This document shows, piece after piece, positions 1-8,392 of a stretch of 64,000 nucleotides of DNA. The translations under genes were made by a program, and so were the position numbers. Each line of letters starts with the position of its first letter. Positions within the stretch are counted from its first letter, which is position 1. Origin of the DNA: Chondromyces crocatus. GTDB lineage: Bacteria > Myxococcota_A > Polyangia > Polyangiales > Polyangiaceae. Location of the stretch: contig NZ_CP012159.1 of assembly GCF_001189295.1 (NCBI RefSeq), forward strand, positions 1,812,001 through 1,876,000, written 5' to 3'. The notes under the pieces are model-generated. The model made no database searches and was not told where the DNA came from. It was given only the letters and a program-made list of their open reading frames with translations.

Positions 1-1
1 C

Positions 2-763
2 GATCTGAAATGTGACGGATACCTCCGTTCCCGGGGGCTCGTCTTCCAGGTATATGCGCCGCGCGAGATGAAGCTCCCGGCGCTGAAGCGGAAGATAAGC
101 GTCGACTTCAATGGTGCGAAGAAGCACTGGAAGAAGGAAATGCGGGGCTGGGTTCTCGTCCACAACGACGCAGACGGCCTCCCTGCGGAGGCCGTGAAGT
201 TGCTCGAAGACCTCCGAACGCAGAATCCCGATTTGAGCATCGACCAGTGGGGCTGCGAGCAGATGCAGCAACTCGCGTTGTTCATGCCCCGGGCGAGCCT
301 CATCAAGCATTTCGGACGACCACCCACCCGGAAGGACTTCGATGTGCTCGGCTTCGAGAGCCTTGCGGAGGTGCTGATGACGATCCGCACGGCAGCGCCG
401 ACGCCGCCCGACGAGATCCTGCCGGTGTCTCCAACCAAGCTGGAAGCGAATGCGCTCTCCAGGACGGTCGCCTCGTATCTTCAGCTGGGTCGTGAACGGG
501 ATCGTCTCGTCGAGCGGTACTTCGAGAAGCATCCGAACCCCCTGTTCGGTGAAGAGGTGGCGACGGCTTTTCACTCCGAGTACCTGCGGCTGCGAGCGGA
601 GCGCCGCCGACCCGACCAGGTCTTCGCAGCGTTGCAGTCATTCGCCGGGGGCAGCACGAGAGGCGACGCAGAGCACGAGGCTGCGGTCCTGGCGGTCCTT
701 TCCTACCTCTTCGACCGCTGCGACATCTTCGAGCCCGCAGACAACAAGGCCGCCTCGTCATGA
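2..763 (+). CDS. ABC-3C system first component, C-terminal part (5' truncated by window edge)
   Basis: The frame is open from the window edge through the first internal ATG at 68, so the true start lies upstream. About 253 residues are visible. The first visible residues include CDGYLRSRGLVFQVYAP, the kind of motif found in C-terminal domains (CTDs) of ABC-three-component (ABC-3C) proteins, which usually lie beside a small middle component and a DUF2326 ATPase. Both partners follow here. The visible part is soluble and mixed charge, with no membrane segment and no catalytic motif that I recognise; any effector domain would be N-terminal and is out of view. The stop overlaps the next start as ATGA, which indicates translational coupling. 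Family assignment rests mainly on the CDGYL-type motif and on the neighbours; the CTD subtype is not resolved. Confidence 0.7.
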   Translation, partial: DLKCDGYLRSRGLVFQVYAPREMKLPALKRKISVDFNGAKKHWKKEMRGWVLVHNDADGLPAEAVKLLEDLRTQNPDLSIDQWGCEQMQQLALFMPRASLIKHFGRPPTRKDFDVLGFESLAEVLMTIRTAAPTPPDEILPVSPTKLEANALSRTVASYLQLGRERDRLVERYFEKHPNPLFGEEVATAFHSEYLRLRAERRRPDQVFAALQSFAGGSTRGDAEHEAAVLAVLSYLFDRCDIFEPADNKAASS

Positions 764-1002
764 TCCTGCCGAGCAAGCACCTTCGTGAAGATCGGGCTCT
801 CATCACGATCGGCGCCGAGGTTTTGCAGCTTCTGCGCGAGCCCAAGACCGTTTCACGGCTCTGGTCCGAGACGAAGCGACGTCGGGATACGGCGACGCCA
901 ATCACGTACGACTGGTTCGTGCTGGCTCTCGACCTGCTCTTTGCAATGGGGCTCATCGCATTCGAGCGGGGCAAGGTCCAGAAGACGCGGAGTGCGACAT
1001 GA
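760..1002 (+). CDS. ABC-3C system middle component (MC6-like)
   Basis: This is an 80-residue protein beginning MILPSKHLREDRALITIGAE, with a later stretch resembling ITYDWFVLALDLLFAMGLI. Both features match the small middle-component family that sits between the CTD protein and the DUF2326 ATPase in ABC-3C systems. The fold looks like a small helical, winged-helix-like domain, thought to be an adaptor linking the ATPase to the effector. Its start overlaps the stop of the upstream gene and its stop overlaps the start of the ATPase gene, each by 4 bp (ATGA). The three genes are therefore almost certainly one translationally coupled operon. The adaptor role is inferred from conserved gene order; no catalytic residues are expected or seen. 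Confidence 0.8.
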   Translation: MILPSKHLREDRALITIGAEVLQLLREPKTVSRLWSETKRRRDTATPITYDWFVLALDLLFAMGLIAFERGKVQKTRSAT

Positions 1003-2768
1003 TCGGGCGCATTGAAAGCTCGTTGCCCACGTTCAAGCCCCTCCGTTTCGGGCCAGGGCTGAACGTGCTGCTCACGCAGAAGAGTCCAGGAGCGACGGAG
1101 CGGCAGACCCGCAACGGGGCCGGCAAGACGAGCTTCGTGGAACTCGTCCACTTTCTCCTTGGAAGCAACGCAGACCCCAGACACTTTCTGCGAGCAGAGA
1201 AGGCGCTCGAGACGGCGACGTTCAGCATGGCCTTCGACCTCTCCGGGGCTCGTGTCGAGGTGGAACGGAGCGCTTCACGCCCGAACGAGTTCGTCATTGC
1301 GCAAGGCGATCCGTCGCAGTGGCCGTGCAAGCCGAAGCTGGACAAGAAGACGGGTCACCTCACGTTGAGACGGGAAGACTGGAATGCCAATCTCGGGTGC
1401 TTGATGTTCGGGCTGCCTGCGCCAGCCGGTCAGGAGGAGCGCCGCTTCGGACCGACGTTCCGCTCGCTCTTCTCGTACTTCGCCCGTCGCCAGGGCTCGG
1501 GTGGGTTCCTTCGCCCGGAGCAGCACGCCGAGAAGCAGTCTCCCTGGGATCAGCAGGTCGCAGTCACGTTTCTCCTTGGCCTCGATCCGGCCATCCCGCA
1601 GGAATTGCAGGAGGTGCGCCAGCGCGAGAAGGCGCTGACGGAGTTTCGGAGAGCCGCTCGCGAGGGCGCTTTCGGCGAGCTCATCGAGAAGGCTGCGGAT
1701 CTACGGACCAAGGTGACGGTGAGCGAGGCGCGGGCAGCCCGCCTTCGTGAACAGCTCGCGACGTTCCACGTCGTCCCGCAGTATCGCGAGCACGAGCAGG
1801 AGGCCTCTCGGATCACGGTGAGACTCGCGGAGCTGGCGAACGACAACCAGGCCGATCGCCAGCTCGTCCTCCAGCTCCGGGAGGCCGTCACTGCCGAGGC
1901 ACCACCGCGGTTCGCCGAGGTCAAGCAAGCCTACGAGGAGGCAGGGGTCGTCCTCCCCGGGCTCGTGGTGAAGCGCTTCGAGGACGTCGAGCGATTCCAC
2001 CGGTCCATCGTGGAGAATCGCCGGTCACACCTTCGCGCAGAAATCGATGCGGCGGAGGAGCGCATCCGAGCCCGGGATCATGAGAAGCAAGGGCTCGATG
2101 AGCGGCGTGCTCAGATCATGGGGCTCCTCGAATCGGGTGGCGCACTGGAGCATTTCTCGCAGCTCCAGGCCGAGGTCGCGCGCATCGAGAGCAACACGGA
2201 GAGCCTGCGCCGACGCTACGAGGCCGCCGACACGCTCGAACGAAAAGGGGCGGAACTCGAGGTCGAGCGGGCGAGGCTGCACCAGCGTCTCCAGGACGAT
2301 CATCACGAGCAGCGAGACGTCATCGACGAGGCCGTCCTGACGTTCGAGAACCTCTCGACGGCGCTGTACGAGAAGGCTGGGAGCCTTACCGTCGAGGCTA
2401 CGGTCAATGGCCCTGTGTTCGAGATCAAGATCGAGGCATCACGGAGCAAGGGCATCAACAACATGCAGATCTTCTGCTTCGACATGATGCTGATGGAGCT
2501 GTGGGCCAAGCGCGGTCGAGGCCCGGGGGTCCTCATCCACGACTCTCACTTGTTCGACGGCGTCGACGAGCGTCAGGTGGCGCACGCCCTCGAGATCGGC
2601 GCCGAGCGAGCGAAGCTTCACGGCTTCCAGTACATCGTGACGATGAACGAAGACGCGGTGCCTCGCGCGGCGCTTCCAAGCTCCTTCGACTTCGATCGCC
2701 ACGTGCTCGACGTCAGGCTGACGGATGCCTCGGAGGGCGGCGGGTTGTTCGGCTTCCGGTTTGACTAG
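999..2768 (+). CDS. DUF2326 SMC-like ABC ATPase of an ABC-3C system
   Basis: The 589-residue protein has an N-terminal ABC half with a Walker A loop NGAGKTS at residues 39-45 (Lys43). A long charged, coiled-coil-prone middle follows at about 200-420 (Glu/Arg/Leu-rich, for example AEIDAAEERIRARDHEKQG). The C-terminal ABC half has an EASRSKGINN segment and a Walker B-like VLIHDSHLFDGVD at about 507-520. Asp-Ser replaces the usual Asp-Glu there, as is common in DUF2326 proteins. The RecF/SMC-like layout suggests ATP-dependent sensing or remodelling of nucleic acid, and in ABC-3C systems this protein is the proposed trigger for the partner effector. It is the last gene of the coupled operon, overlapping its upstream neighbour by 4 bp. 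Defence function is a prediction from comparative genomics. Confidence 0.88.
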   Translation: MIGRIESSLPTFKPLRFGPGLNVLLTQKSPGATERQTRNGAGKTSFVELVHFLLGSNADPRHFLRAEKALETATFSMAFDLSGARVEVERSASRPNEFVIAQGDPSQWPCKPKLDKKTGHLTLRREDWNANLGCLMFGLPAPAGQEERRFGPTFRSLFSYFARRQGSGGFLRPEQHAEKQSPWDQQVAVTFLLGLDPAIPQELQEVRQREKALTEFRRAAREGAFGELIEKAADLRTKVTVSEARAARLREQLATFHVVPQYREHEQEASRITVRLAELANDNQADRQLVLQLREAVTAEAPPRFAEVKQAYEEAGVVLPGLVVKRFEDVERFHRSIVENRRSHLRAEIDAAEERIRARDHEKQGLDERRAQIMGLLESGGALEHFSQLQAEVARIESNTESLRRRYEAADTLERKGAELEVERARLHQRLQDDHHEQRDVIDEAVLTFENLSTALYEKAGSLTVEATVNGPVFEIKIEASRSKGINNMQIFCFDMMLMELWAKRGRGPGVLIHDSHLFDGVDERQVAHALEIGAERAKLHGFQYIVTMNEDAVPRAALPSSFDFDRHVLDVRLTDASEGGGLFGFRFD

Positions 2769-3275
2769 GAGATGCCTACCAGTCCTCCCTTGCCTTGAGG
2801 GGATCACGCCAGACCGTCCTCGGGCATTGTCAGCCTGGTCGAGGCCCGACAGAAGCCCTCGTTCGCGGCCCGACAGACGCCGGACCGTCGTCACCGCTTC
2901 TCGAACCGTCGTCACCGCTCTCTCCTCCAGCCGTCCACGCCTCTCCACCGCGCTCTCCCCGGACCCTCGCGCCAGCGCCTTCTTGCGAGCGCTTTCGTGC
3001 CACGCTCCTCGTGCCAACGACCGTCTCCAGGGCCCGCTCGCTTCGCGGTGAGAGAGCGGGTGGCCTGGAGACGGTGACCCTTCGCGGAGCATCCAAATCA
3101 GGACTCGTGGGCTCGTCAGGGGTTCTCTCGCCCGCCTCGTCGCTGGGCGGATCTGGCACCGCCGCGCCCGACGTGCGTCTCGAACTTCGGCTTCGTTTCG
3201 AGCTTCGACGCATCCCCTCGATCGAACGCGCGGTCCCCCACTACCGACCGCGTGCGCCCCAATTACCAGGAGCGT
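2769..3275 (+). other. Intergenic region with short repeats and a long hairpin
   Basis: About 500 bp lie between the ABC-3C operon and the next lipoprotein gene. I find no convincing gene. There are two near-copies of a 17-base motif reading GAMCCGTCGTCACCGCT at about 2883-2924, a pair of GGCCCGACAGA-type repeats just upstream, and a long imperfect hairpin at 3022-3073. A plus-strand open frame (2795-3376) has atypical composition and runs into the next gene in the wrong frame, so it is not called. Confidence 0.5.
3022..3073. terminator. Long imperfect hairpin downstream of the ABC-3C operon
   Basis: The arm CGTCTCCAGG plus CCGCTC at 3022-3039 pairs with the arm at 3054-3073 (GAGCGG, then CCTGGAGACG) with a small internal bulge. 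No T-run follows. It could be a factor-assisted terminator or a structured element upstream of the lipoprotein gene; its role is inferred from the inverted repeat alone. Confidence 0.35.
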
Positions 3276-4808
3276 ATGCACCTCACTGCCTCACGTCGTC
3301 CTCTGCTGCTCGCGTTCTCTTTCACGGCCACTGCGCTCGTCGCTCCGGGGTGCTCCCCGGACGAGTCTCCGCCTGACAGTGGCTCCCTCGTGGGGACCCA
3401 GGTGGATGGTCCTGACCTGGGCCTACGCCGTGGGCTGCGCGGCGACATCCCTGCCCTGGCGAGGCCAGAGGATGAGGTGGCGCTGGGTGGCCATGATGGT
3501 GGTGGTCAGGGCCAAGGTGGCCACGATGGCGGCGGTCAGGGTGGCCAGGGCCATGAAGGCGGGGCGTCGGGTGGCCAGGGGGGTGCTGGAGGAGACGACC
3601 CTCGCGGGAATCAGCAAGGCGCTGGCGGGCTGGGCAGCTCGGGTCCAGGTGGCGCCGACCAGGGCGCTGGCGGCCACGGGGTGAGCGGCGCTGGCGGCAG
3701 CGGGACGAGCGGTGCGGGAGGCGACCTGGGCTCGGGTGGCGCAGGCCCTGTCGAGGTCGGTGCGGCTGGTGTCGGCGGTGCGGCTGGTGTCGGCGGTGCG
3801 GCTGGTGTCGGCGGTGCGGCTGGTGTCGGCGGTGCGGCTGGTGTCGGCGGCGCAACGCCTGGGGGCAGTGGAGGCGCTGGCACGGAAGGCGGGGGAGGCT
3901 CCGGTCAGCCCGCCAGCGCCGTGCCGAGCTGCCTGTCCGGTGCATCTGGTGCCGGGCGGAACTGTGGCCGCGACGGCAACGATGGCTGCTGCGACGTGCT
4001 CACGGTGCCGGGGGGCTCGTTCGACCGCATGAACGACCCGGCCTACCCGGCCACGGTCAGCTCGTTCCGGCTCGACAAGTACCCGATCACGGTCGGGCGG
4101 TTCAGGGCCTTCATCGCGTCGGGCCACGGGACCCAGCAGAACCCGCCGGCCGCGTGGTCGGGGGCGAACCCGTACACGAACGGCCTGGATACGGGCTGGA
4201 ACCCGGCCTGGAATGGTCGGCTGGCGGCCAGCGAGGCCGAGCTGATGGCGGCGCTCAAATGCGATCCGTACGGCACGTGGAACACCTGGACCGACGTGCC
4301 CGGCACGCTGGAGAAGAAGCCGATCGTCTGCGTGACCTACTACGAGCTGCGGGCGTTCTGCGCGTGGGACGGGGGCTTTCTGCCCACCGAGGCGCAGTTC
4401 AGCTACGCCGCCGTGGGCGGGGCCGAGCAGCGTCCGTACCCGTGGGGCGACGACGAGAGCGGTGTGCCGCTGCGCGCGGCGTACGACTGCACGGCCGACG
4501 GCTCGGAGCCTCAGAACTGCAAGGCGACGGACCTCACCGAGGTGGGTGTGTTCCCGCTCGGCGTGGGGCGCTGGGGGCACATGGATCTGTCGGGCAATGC
4601 GTACAACACCACGCTCGACAGCGTCGACGACTACCTGCCCAAGGTGCCGTGCGTCGACTGCGTGCGGTACGACGAGGGCATCTCGACGATCACGTTCTCG
4701 GGCAGCTGGGTCGCGAAGCTGTTCAAGCTGAAGAACGACTTCCGGGCCGGCTACGCCAAAGACGCGCGCCGCTATTACCGGGGCGGGCGCTGCGCTCGGG
4801 CGATGTAG
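3276..4808 (+). CDS. Gly-rich lipoprotein with C-terminal FGE/SUMF1-like domain
   Basis: The start at ATG 3276 is preferred over the GTG at 3252 because AGGAG lies just upstream at 3268-3272. The 510-residue product has a lipoprotein signal ending at Cys26 (VAPGC). A long Gly/Ala/Gln spacer at about 60-215 contains tandem GGAAGV units. The C-terminal domain (about 235-510) resembles formylglycine-generating-enzyme (SUMF1-type) domains: VPGGSF near its start, LDKYPITVGRFRAFI, CVTYYELRAFCAWDGGFLPT, PYPWGDDES, and DLSGNAYNT in place of the usual DLSGNVWEW. The paired Cu-binding cysteines of true FGE near RGGSY are absent (FSGSW is found), so sulfatase activation is unlikely. A surface binding or sensing role is more plausible. 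Its substrate is unknown. Confidence 0.85.
   Translation: MHLTASRRPLLLAFSFTATALVAPGCSPDESPPDSGSLVGTQVDGPDLGLRRGLRGDIPALARPEDEVALGGHDGGGQGQGGHDGGGQGGQGHEGGASGGQGGAGGDDPRGNQQGAGGLGSSGPGGADQGAGGHGVSGAGGSGTSGAGGDLGSGGAGPVEVGAAGVGGAAGVGGAAGVGGAAGVGGAAGVGGATPGGSGGAGTEGGGGSGQPASAVPSCLSGASGAGRNCGRDGNDGCCDVLTVPGGSFDRMNDPAYPATVSSFRLDKYPITVGRFRAFIASGHGTQQNPPAAWSGANPYTNGLDTGWNPAWNGRLAASEAELMAALKCDPYGTWNTWTDVPGTLEKKPIVCVTYYELRAFCAWDGGFLPTEAQFSYAAVGGAEQRPYPWGDDESGVPLRAAYDCTADGSEPQNCKATDLTEVGVFPLGVGRWGHMDLSGNAYNTTLDSVDDYLPKVPCVDCVRYDEGISTITFSGSWVAKLFKLKNDFRAGYAKDARRYYRGGRCARAM
3757..3857 (+). repeat. 18-bp coding tandem repeat (GGAAGV units)
   Basis: The unit GGTGTCGGCGGTGCGGCT is repeated perfectly four times from 3768, with a partial copy before and a decayed copy after. 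It lies in the Gly-rich spacer of the FGE-like lipoprotein and keeps frame (6 residues per unit), so copy number could vary without disrupting the gene. Confidence 0.9.
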
Positions 4809-4811
4809 GCG

Positions 4812-4863
4812 CGGTGCCGGCGTGATGTGAGCGCGGCACCGGAAGCGTGTTCGGTGCTTCCGG
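4812..4863 (+). terminator. Two overlapping perfect hairpins after the FGE-like lipoprotein gene
   Basis: CGGTGCCG (4812-4819) pairs with CGGCACCG (4834-4841). CCGGAAGC (4839-4846) pairs with GCTTCCGG (4856-4863). The stems share 4839-4841, so they compete for those bases. No strong T-run follows. They begin 4 bp after the stop, which fits a GC-rich terminator. Confidence 0.5.
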
Positions 4864-5001
4864 CCGCCGAGCGTGCGCTCATGCCGCAGTGCATCACGGC
4901 GTCGGCGAGGCTGGATTTCGTGAGTTCTCGCGCGAATGCGCATGCTTCGGCGGGCTGGGCTCGCTTTCTGCGCGAGGTGCCGTGCTAGGGTGCGCCCCAC
5001 C

Positions 5002-6156
5002 ATGAACGCTGCCCCTTTCGATCTCGAAAACCCCACCGAAGAGCACCGGATGCTCCGCGACATGGTCCGCGATTTCACCCGTGAGGTGGTCGAGCCTCAG
5101 GCCGAGGAGCACGACGCCTCGGGCACCTTGAACATCCCGCTCTTGCGTCGCGTGGGCGAGCTGGGGCTGCTCGGCATCACCGTGCCCTCCGATCGTGGGG
5201 GCACGGGGCTCGACGCCACGGCGGCCGTGATCGTGCACCACGAGCTGTCGAAGAGCGACCCGGGCTTCGCGCTGGCGTACCTGGCGCACGCGATGCTCTT
5301 CGTGAACAACCTGTGCTGGGCGGCGAACGAGGAGCAGCGGGCGCGCTACCTGCCGAAGTCGATCTCGGGGGAGTGGATCGGGGCGATGGGAATGACCGAG
5401 CCCTCCGGCGGGACGGACGTGCTCGGGATGAAGACCACGGCGCGCCAGGACGGGGATCGGTTCTTCCTCAACGGCCGCAAGACCATGGTCACCAACGCGC
5501 CCGAGGCCGACGTGTTCCTCGTGTACGCGACGGTCGAGGGCAAGGTGACGACCTTCGTGGTGGAGCGCGGGTTCAAGGGATTCTCGACGAGCGCGAAGAT
5601 CCCGAAGATGGGCATGCGCGCGAGCACGATGGGCGAGCTGATCATGGACGACTGCGAGGTCCCCGCGAGCAACGTGCTCGGTGGCGTCGGCGGCGGCGTG
5701 CGCAACATGATGCGGAACCTGGAGCTCGAGCGGCTGACCCTGGCGGCGATGAGCCTGGGGATCGCCGACCGCTGCGTGGAGATCATGACCCGGTACTCGA
5801 CGGAGCGGACGAGCTTCGGCAAGCCGATCCACGAGCACGGGCAGATCCAGCGGTACATCGCGGAGAGCTACGCGAAGACGGAGGCGGCGCGCGCGCTGAT
5901 CTACACGGTGGCGCGTGCCGTCGGGCCGGAGTTCCGCAACCGGCTGGGCACGGACTCGAGCAAGCTGTTCGCGGCGCCCGTGGGCAAAGAGGTGGCGGAC
6001 AACGCGATGCAGGTGCTCGGCGGCTGGGGGTATTGCACCGAGTACAAGGTGGAGCGGTTGCTGCGCGATGCGAAGCTCCTCGAGATCGGGGGCGGGACGC
6101 TGGAGTCGCACCAGAAGAACATCACGAAAGAGCTGGTCCGCCGCGTCGAGGGATGA
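5002..6156 (+). CDS. Acyl-CoA dehydrogenase, isovaleryl-CoA dehydrogenase-like
   Basis: The ATG at 5002 (MNAAPFDLENPTEEHRML) is preferred to the upstream ATG at 4936, which would add an unusual Arg/Cys-rich leader. The 384-residue product has the normal length and layout of FAD acyl-CoA dehydrogenases. Visible motifs are MGMTEPSGGTDVLGMKT in the flavin/substrate region, STERTSFGKPIHEHGQIQ, and a C-terminal YKVERLLRDAKLLEIGGGT. The segment NLELERLTLAAMSLG matches the helix that carries the catalytic glutamate of isovaleryl-CoA dehydrogenases (Glu243 here) rather than the position used by medium-chain enzymes. The likely reaction is oxidation of isovaleryl-CoA to 3-methylcrotonyl-CoA in leucine breakdown. 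That would matter in myxobacteria, which use isovaleryl-CoA to prime iso-branched fatty acids. It appears to be a single-gene unit. Confidence 0.88.
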   Translation: MNAAPFDLENPTEEHRMLRDMVRDFTREVVEPQAEEHDASGTLNIPLLRRVGELGLLGITVPSDRGGTGLDATAAVIVHHELSKSDPGFALAYLAHAMLFVNNLCWAANEEQRARYLPKSISGEWIGAMGMTEPSGGTDVLGMKTTARQDGDRFFLNGRKTMVTNAPEADVFLVYATVEGKVTTFVVERGFKGFSTSAKIPKMGMRASTMGELIMDDCEVPASNVLGGVGGGVRNMMRNLELERLTLAAMSLGIADRCVEIMTRYSTERTSFGKPIHEHGQIQRYIAESYAKTEAARALIYTVARAVGPEFRNRLGTDSSKLFAAPVGKEVADNAMQVLGGWGYCTEYKVERLLRDAKLLEIGGGTLESHQKNITKELVRRVEG

Positions 6157-6276
6157 GGGCGGCGCTGGTGCCCTCGCGCCGCGGGCGGCGAGGGCGTGCC
6201 AGCGCAGCGCGCGGTGATGGCGCGCCAAAGCGACGCGCGGTGAGCCGGGAGGATCGACTACACTCCCGGCCTCACG

Positions 6277-8148
6277 ATGCCGAAGCCGGGCGATACGTTC
6301 GAGCGTTACAAGATCGAGGCTGCGATCGGGGAAGGGGGAATGGGCGCGGTGTTTCGCGCCTACGACGCGCGGCTCGGGCGGCGGGTGGCGCTCAAGCTGC
6401 TGTCGGGCGCGGCGACCAGCGAGGAGGCGGGGGCGAGGCTCCTGCGCGAGGCGCGGGCGGCGGCGGCACTGGATCACCCGAACGCGGTGTCGATCTTCGA
6501 CATCGGTGAGCTCGAAGGGGCGCCATACATCGCGATGGAGCTGGTCTCCGGGCGCACGGTGCGGGCGCTGCTCGGGGAAGCGCCTGTGCCGGCGGCGAGT
6601 CAGCGGAGTACGTGGCTCGTGGATGTGGCGCGGGTGCTGGGGGTCGCACACCGGCGGGGGCTGGTGCACCGGGACATCAAGCCCGAGAACGTGATGGTGC
6701 GCGATGACGGGGTGGTGAAGGTGCTCGACTTCGGCATCGCGCGCCGGACGGGGGGCGGGGCCGATCCGAGCGCGTCGACGCAGGCGGCGGCTTTGCCCAC
6801 GCTGACGACCGAGGGGGTGAAGCCAGGGACGCCGGTGTACATGGCGCCCGAGCAGATCCGAGGGGAGCCGCTCGATGGGCGCGCCGATCAGTTCGCGTGG
6901 GGCGTGCTCGCGTACGAGCTGTTCGCGGGAAAGCCGCCGTGGCGGGGGGGAAATGACGTGCTCGCGGTGCTGGCGTCGGTGCTGACCGACGAGGCGGACA
7001 TGGAGGCGATGACGTCGGCGCCGGAGGGGCTGCGTGCCGTGGTGCAGCGGGCGCTGTCGAAGCGGCCAGCGGACAGGTTCGCGTCGATGGAGGCGCTGAT
7101 CGAGGCGCTCTCGTCGGGTTCGGCGGCGTCGCCGTCTCCCTCCGGTGGGGACGCGGCGAAGGCGTTGCTGTCGGCGCTGCCGGCGGCGTCGGCGGGGGCG
7201 GTGGGCGAGGGGGCTGGTGGTGGTGCCGTCGAGCGCGCTGGCGGAGGGCGTGCAGCGGAAGGGCAGGGGGCAGGCGCGACGCTGGCACAGCGGTACGCGA
7301 CGGCGGAGGTGAGCGAGGTGCTCGCCCAGGCCATCGAGCGGCAGGCGGCGAAGCGGGGGGATGCGCGGCTGAGTTTCCAGGAGCTGCTGGCGGTGGCCGA
7401 GGAGGTGGGGGTGGACGCGGAGTCGCTCCGCGAGGCGAGCCGCGCGCTGCGGGAGCGGAAGGAGCAAAGCCAGCGTCCCGGTGCGGCGCCACCCAGGCCG
7501 GCCGTGGCGGATGACGCGCAGCTGGTGGTGGCGCCCGAACAGGCGCTGGACGACGACGCGCAGCGTGATGCGTGGTTCCGGCGATCGCGCCGTGGGTTTC
7601 AGCGGCACCTCGGGATCTTCGTGATCGTGAACGTGGCGCTCGGGATGATCCTGCTGCTCTCGGGGGCGCCATTCTTCGTGACGCTGATCCCGGCGCTGTC
7701 GTGGGGGATCGGGCTCGGGATCCACGGTCTGGTGGCGCTGACGAAGAACGATGACGACTGGGCCGATCACAAGCGGTCCCGGCGGTGGTGGAAGGAGCAG
7801 CAGCGGCGGCACCACGAGATGGTGATGGCGCGGGCCTCCGGGCGAGGCTCCGAGCAAGCGTGGTCGTGGGTGCCTCCGCCGAGGGGTGGCGCCGCGGGCG
7901 CTGGTGCGGGGGGCTTCGGGAACGGGGGCCCGGGGAGAGGGAGAGAGAAGCGAGGGAAGCGGCGCGTGGAGGTGAGCGCGGGGGGGGAGGACGCGCGGCT
8001 GCGGGTCTCGGACGAGGGGATGCGGGCAGGCGCGGAAGCGGAAGACGAGGCTGCGCGCGCGGAGGCGGAGCACGCAGAGGCGGAGAGCGCGGAGGCGGAG
8101 CAGGCGGAGGCAGAGCGCGAGCGACGGCGCGGGAAGCGACGGCGATGA
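6277..8148 (+). CDS. Membrane-associated Ser/Thr protein kinase with 2TM-like C-terminal domain
   Basis: The 623-residue protein starts with a complete Hanks-type kinase domain (about 11-275): GEGGMGAVF glycine loop, VALK with Lys40, HRDIKPEN with Asp133, DFG with Asp151, and GTPVYMAPEQ. All catalytic residues are present, so it should be active. A helical segment follows at about 345-395 (LSFQELLAVAEEVGVDAESL), then two closely spaced hydrophobic helices at about 445-490 like the bacterial 2TM domain (FVIVNVALGMILLLSGAPFF). The tail is Ala/Glu/Arg-rich with AEAE-type repeats. It probably phosphorylates proteins at the membrane in a signalling cascade; target and ligand are unknown. Two genes downstream lies a second, degenerate kinase. 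Confidence 0.9.
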   Translation: MPKPGDTFERYKIEAAIGEGGMGAVFRAYDARLGRRVALKLLSGAATSEEAGARLLREARAAAALDHPNAVSIFDIGELEGAPYIAMELVSGRTVRALLGEAPVPAASQRSTWLVDVARVLGVAHRRGLVHRDIKPENVMVRDDGVVKVLDFGIARRTGGGADPSASTQAAALPTLTTEGVKPGTPVYMAPEQIRGEPLDGRADQFAWGVLAYELFAGKPPWRGGNDVLAVLASVLTDEADMEAMTSAPEGLRAVVQRALSKRPADRFASMEALIEALSSGSAASPSPSGGDAAKALLSALPAASAGAVGEGAGGGAVERAGGGRAAEGQGAGATLAQRYATAEVSEVLAQAIERQAAKRGDARLSFQELLAVAEEVGVDAESLREASRALRERKEQSQRPGAAPPRPAVADDAQLVVAPEQALDDDAQRDAWFRRSRRGFQRHLGIFVIVNVALGMILLLSGAPFFVTLIPALSWGIGLGIHGLVALTKNDDDWADHKRSRRWWKEQQRRHHEMVMARASGRGSEQAWSWVPPPRGGAAGAGAGGFGNGGPGRGREKRGKRRVEVSAGGEDARLRVSDEGMRAGAEAEDEAARAEAEHAEAESAEAEQAEAERERRRGKRRR

Positions 8149-8392
8149 GCGCGGAGCTGATGAGCGTGATGCGCGCAGGGGTGGCGAGCGCGATGAGCAC
8201 GACGCGATGAGCACGAGGGTGGCGAGCGCGATGACGCGGGGAGCGATGGGTCACGCCGGGGAGCGCCATGCCGAGCGAAGGCCGCTGGTGCCGCCCTGCG
8301 GCAGGGGGCCAGAGGGCGGAGAATAGGTTAAACAGGTCGAGCACGGTCCGCAGCCAAGGGAGGCGATCATCCTCGTCGAGATCCTCATCATC

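Noticed and set aside
2795-3376. Plus-strand open frame in the spacer after the ABC-3C operon
   Set aside because: It covers the hairpin and short repeats and overlaps the start of the FGE-like lipoprotein in another frame; Ser/Arg/Pro-rich without any motif.
4894-8214. Long minus-strand open frame of about 1100 codons
   Set aside because: It lies antisense to two well-supported genes (acyl-CoA dehydrogenase and Ser/Thr kinase), is Arg/His/Pro/Leu-rich, and has no recognisable domain; it is a GC-composition shadow.
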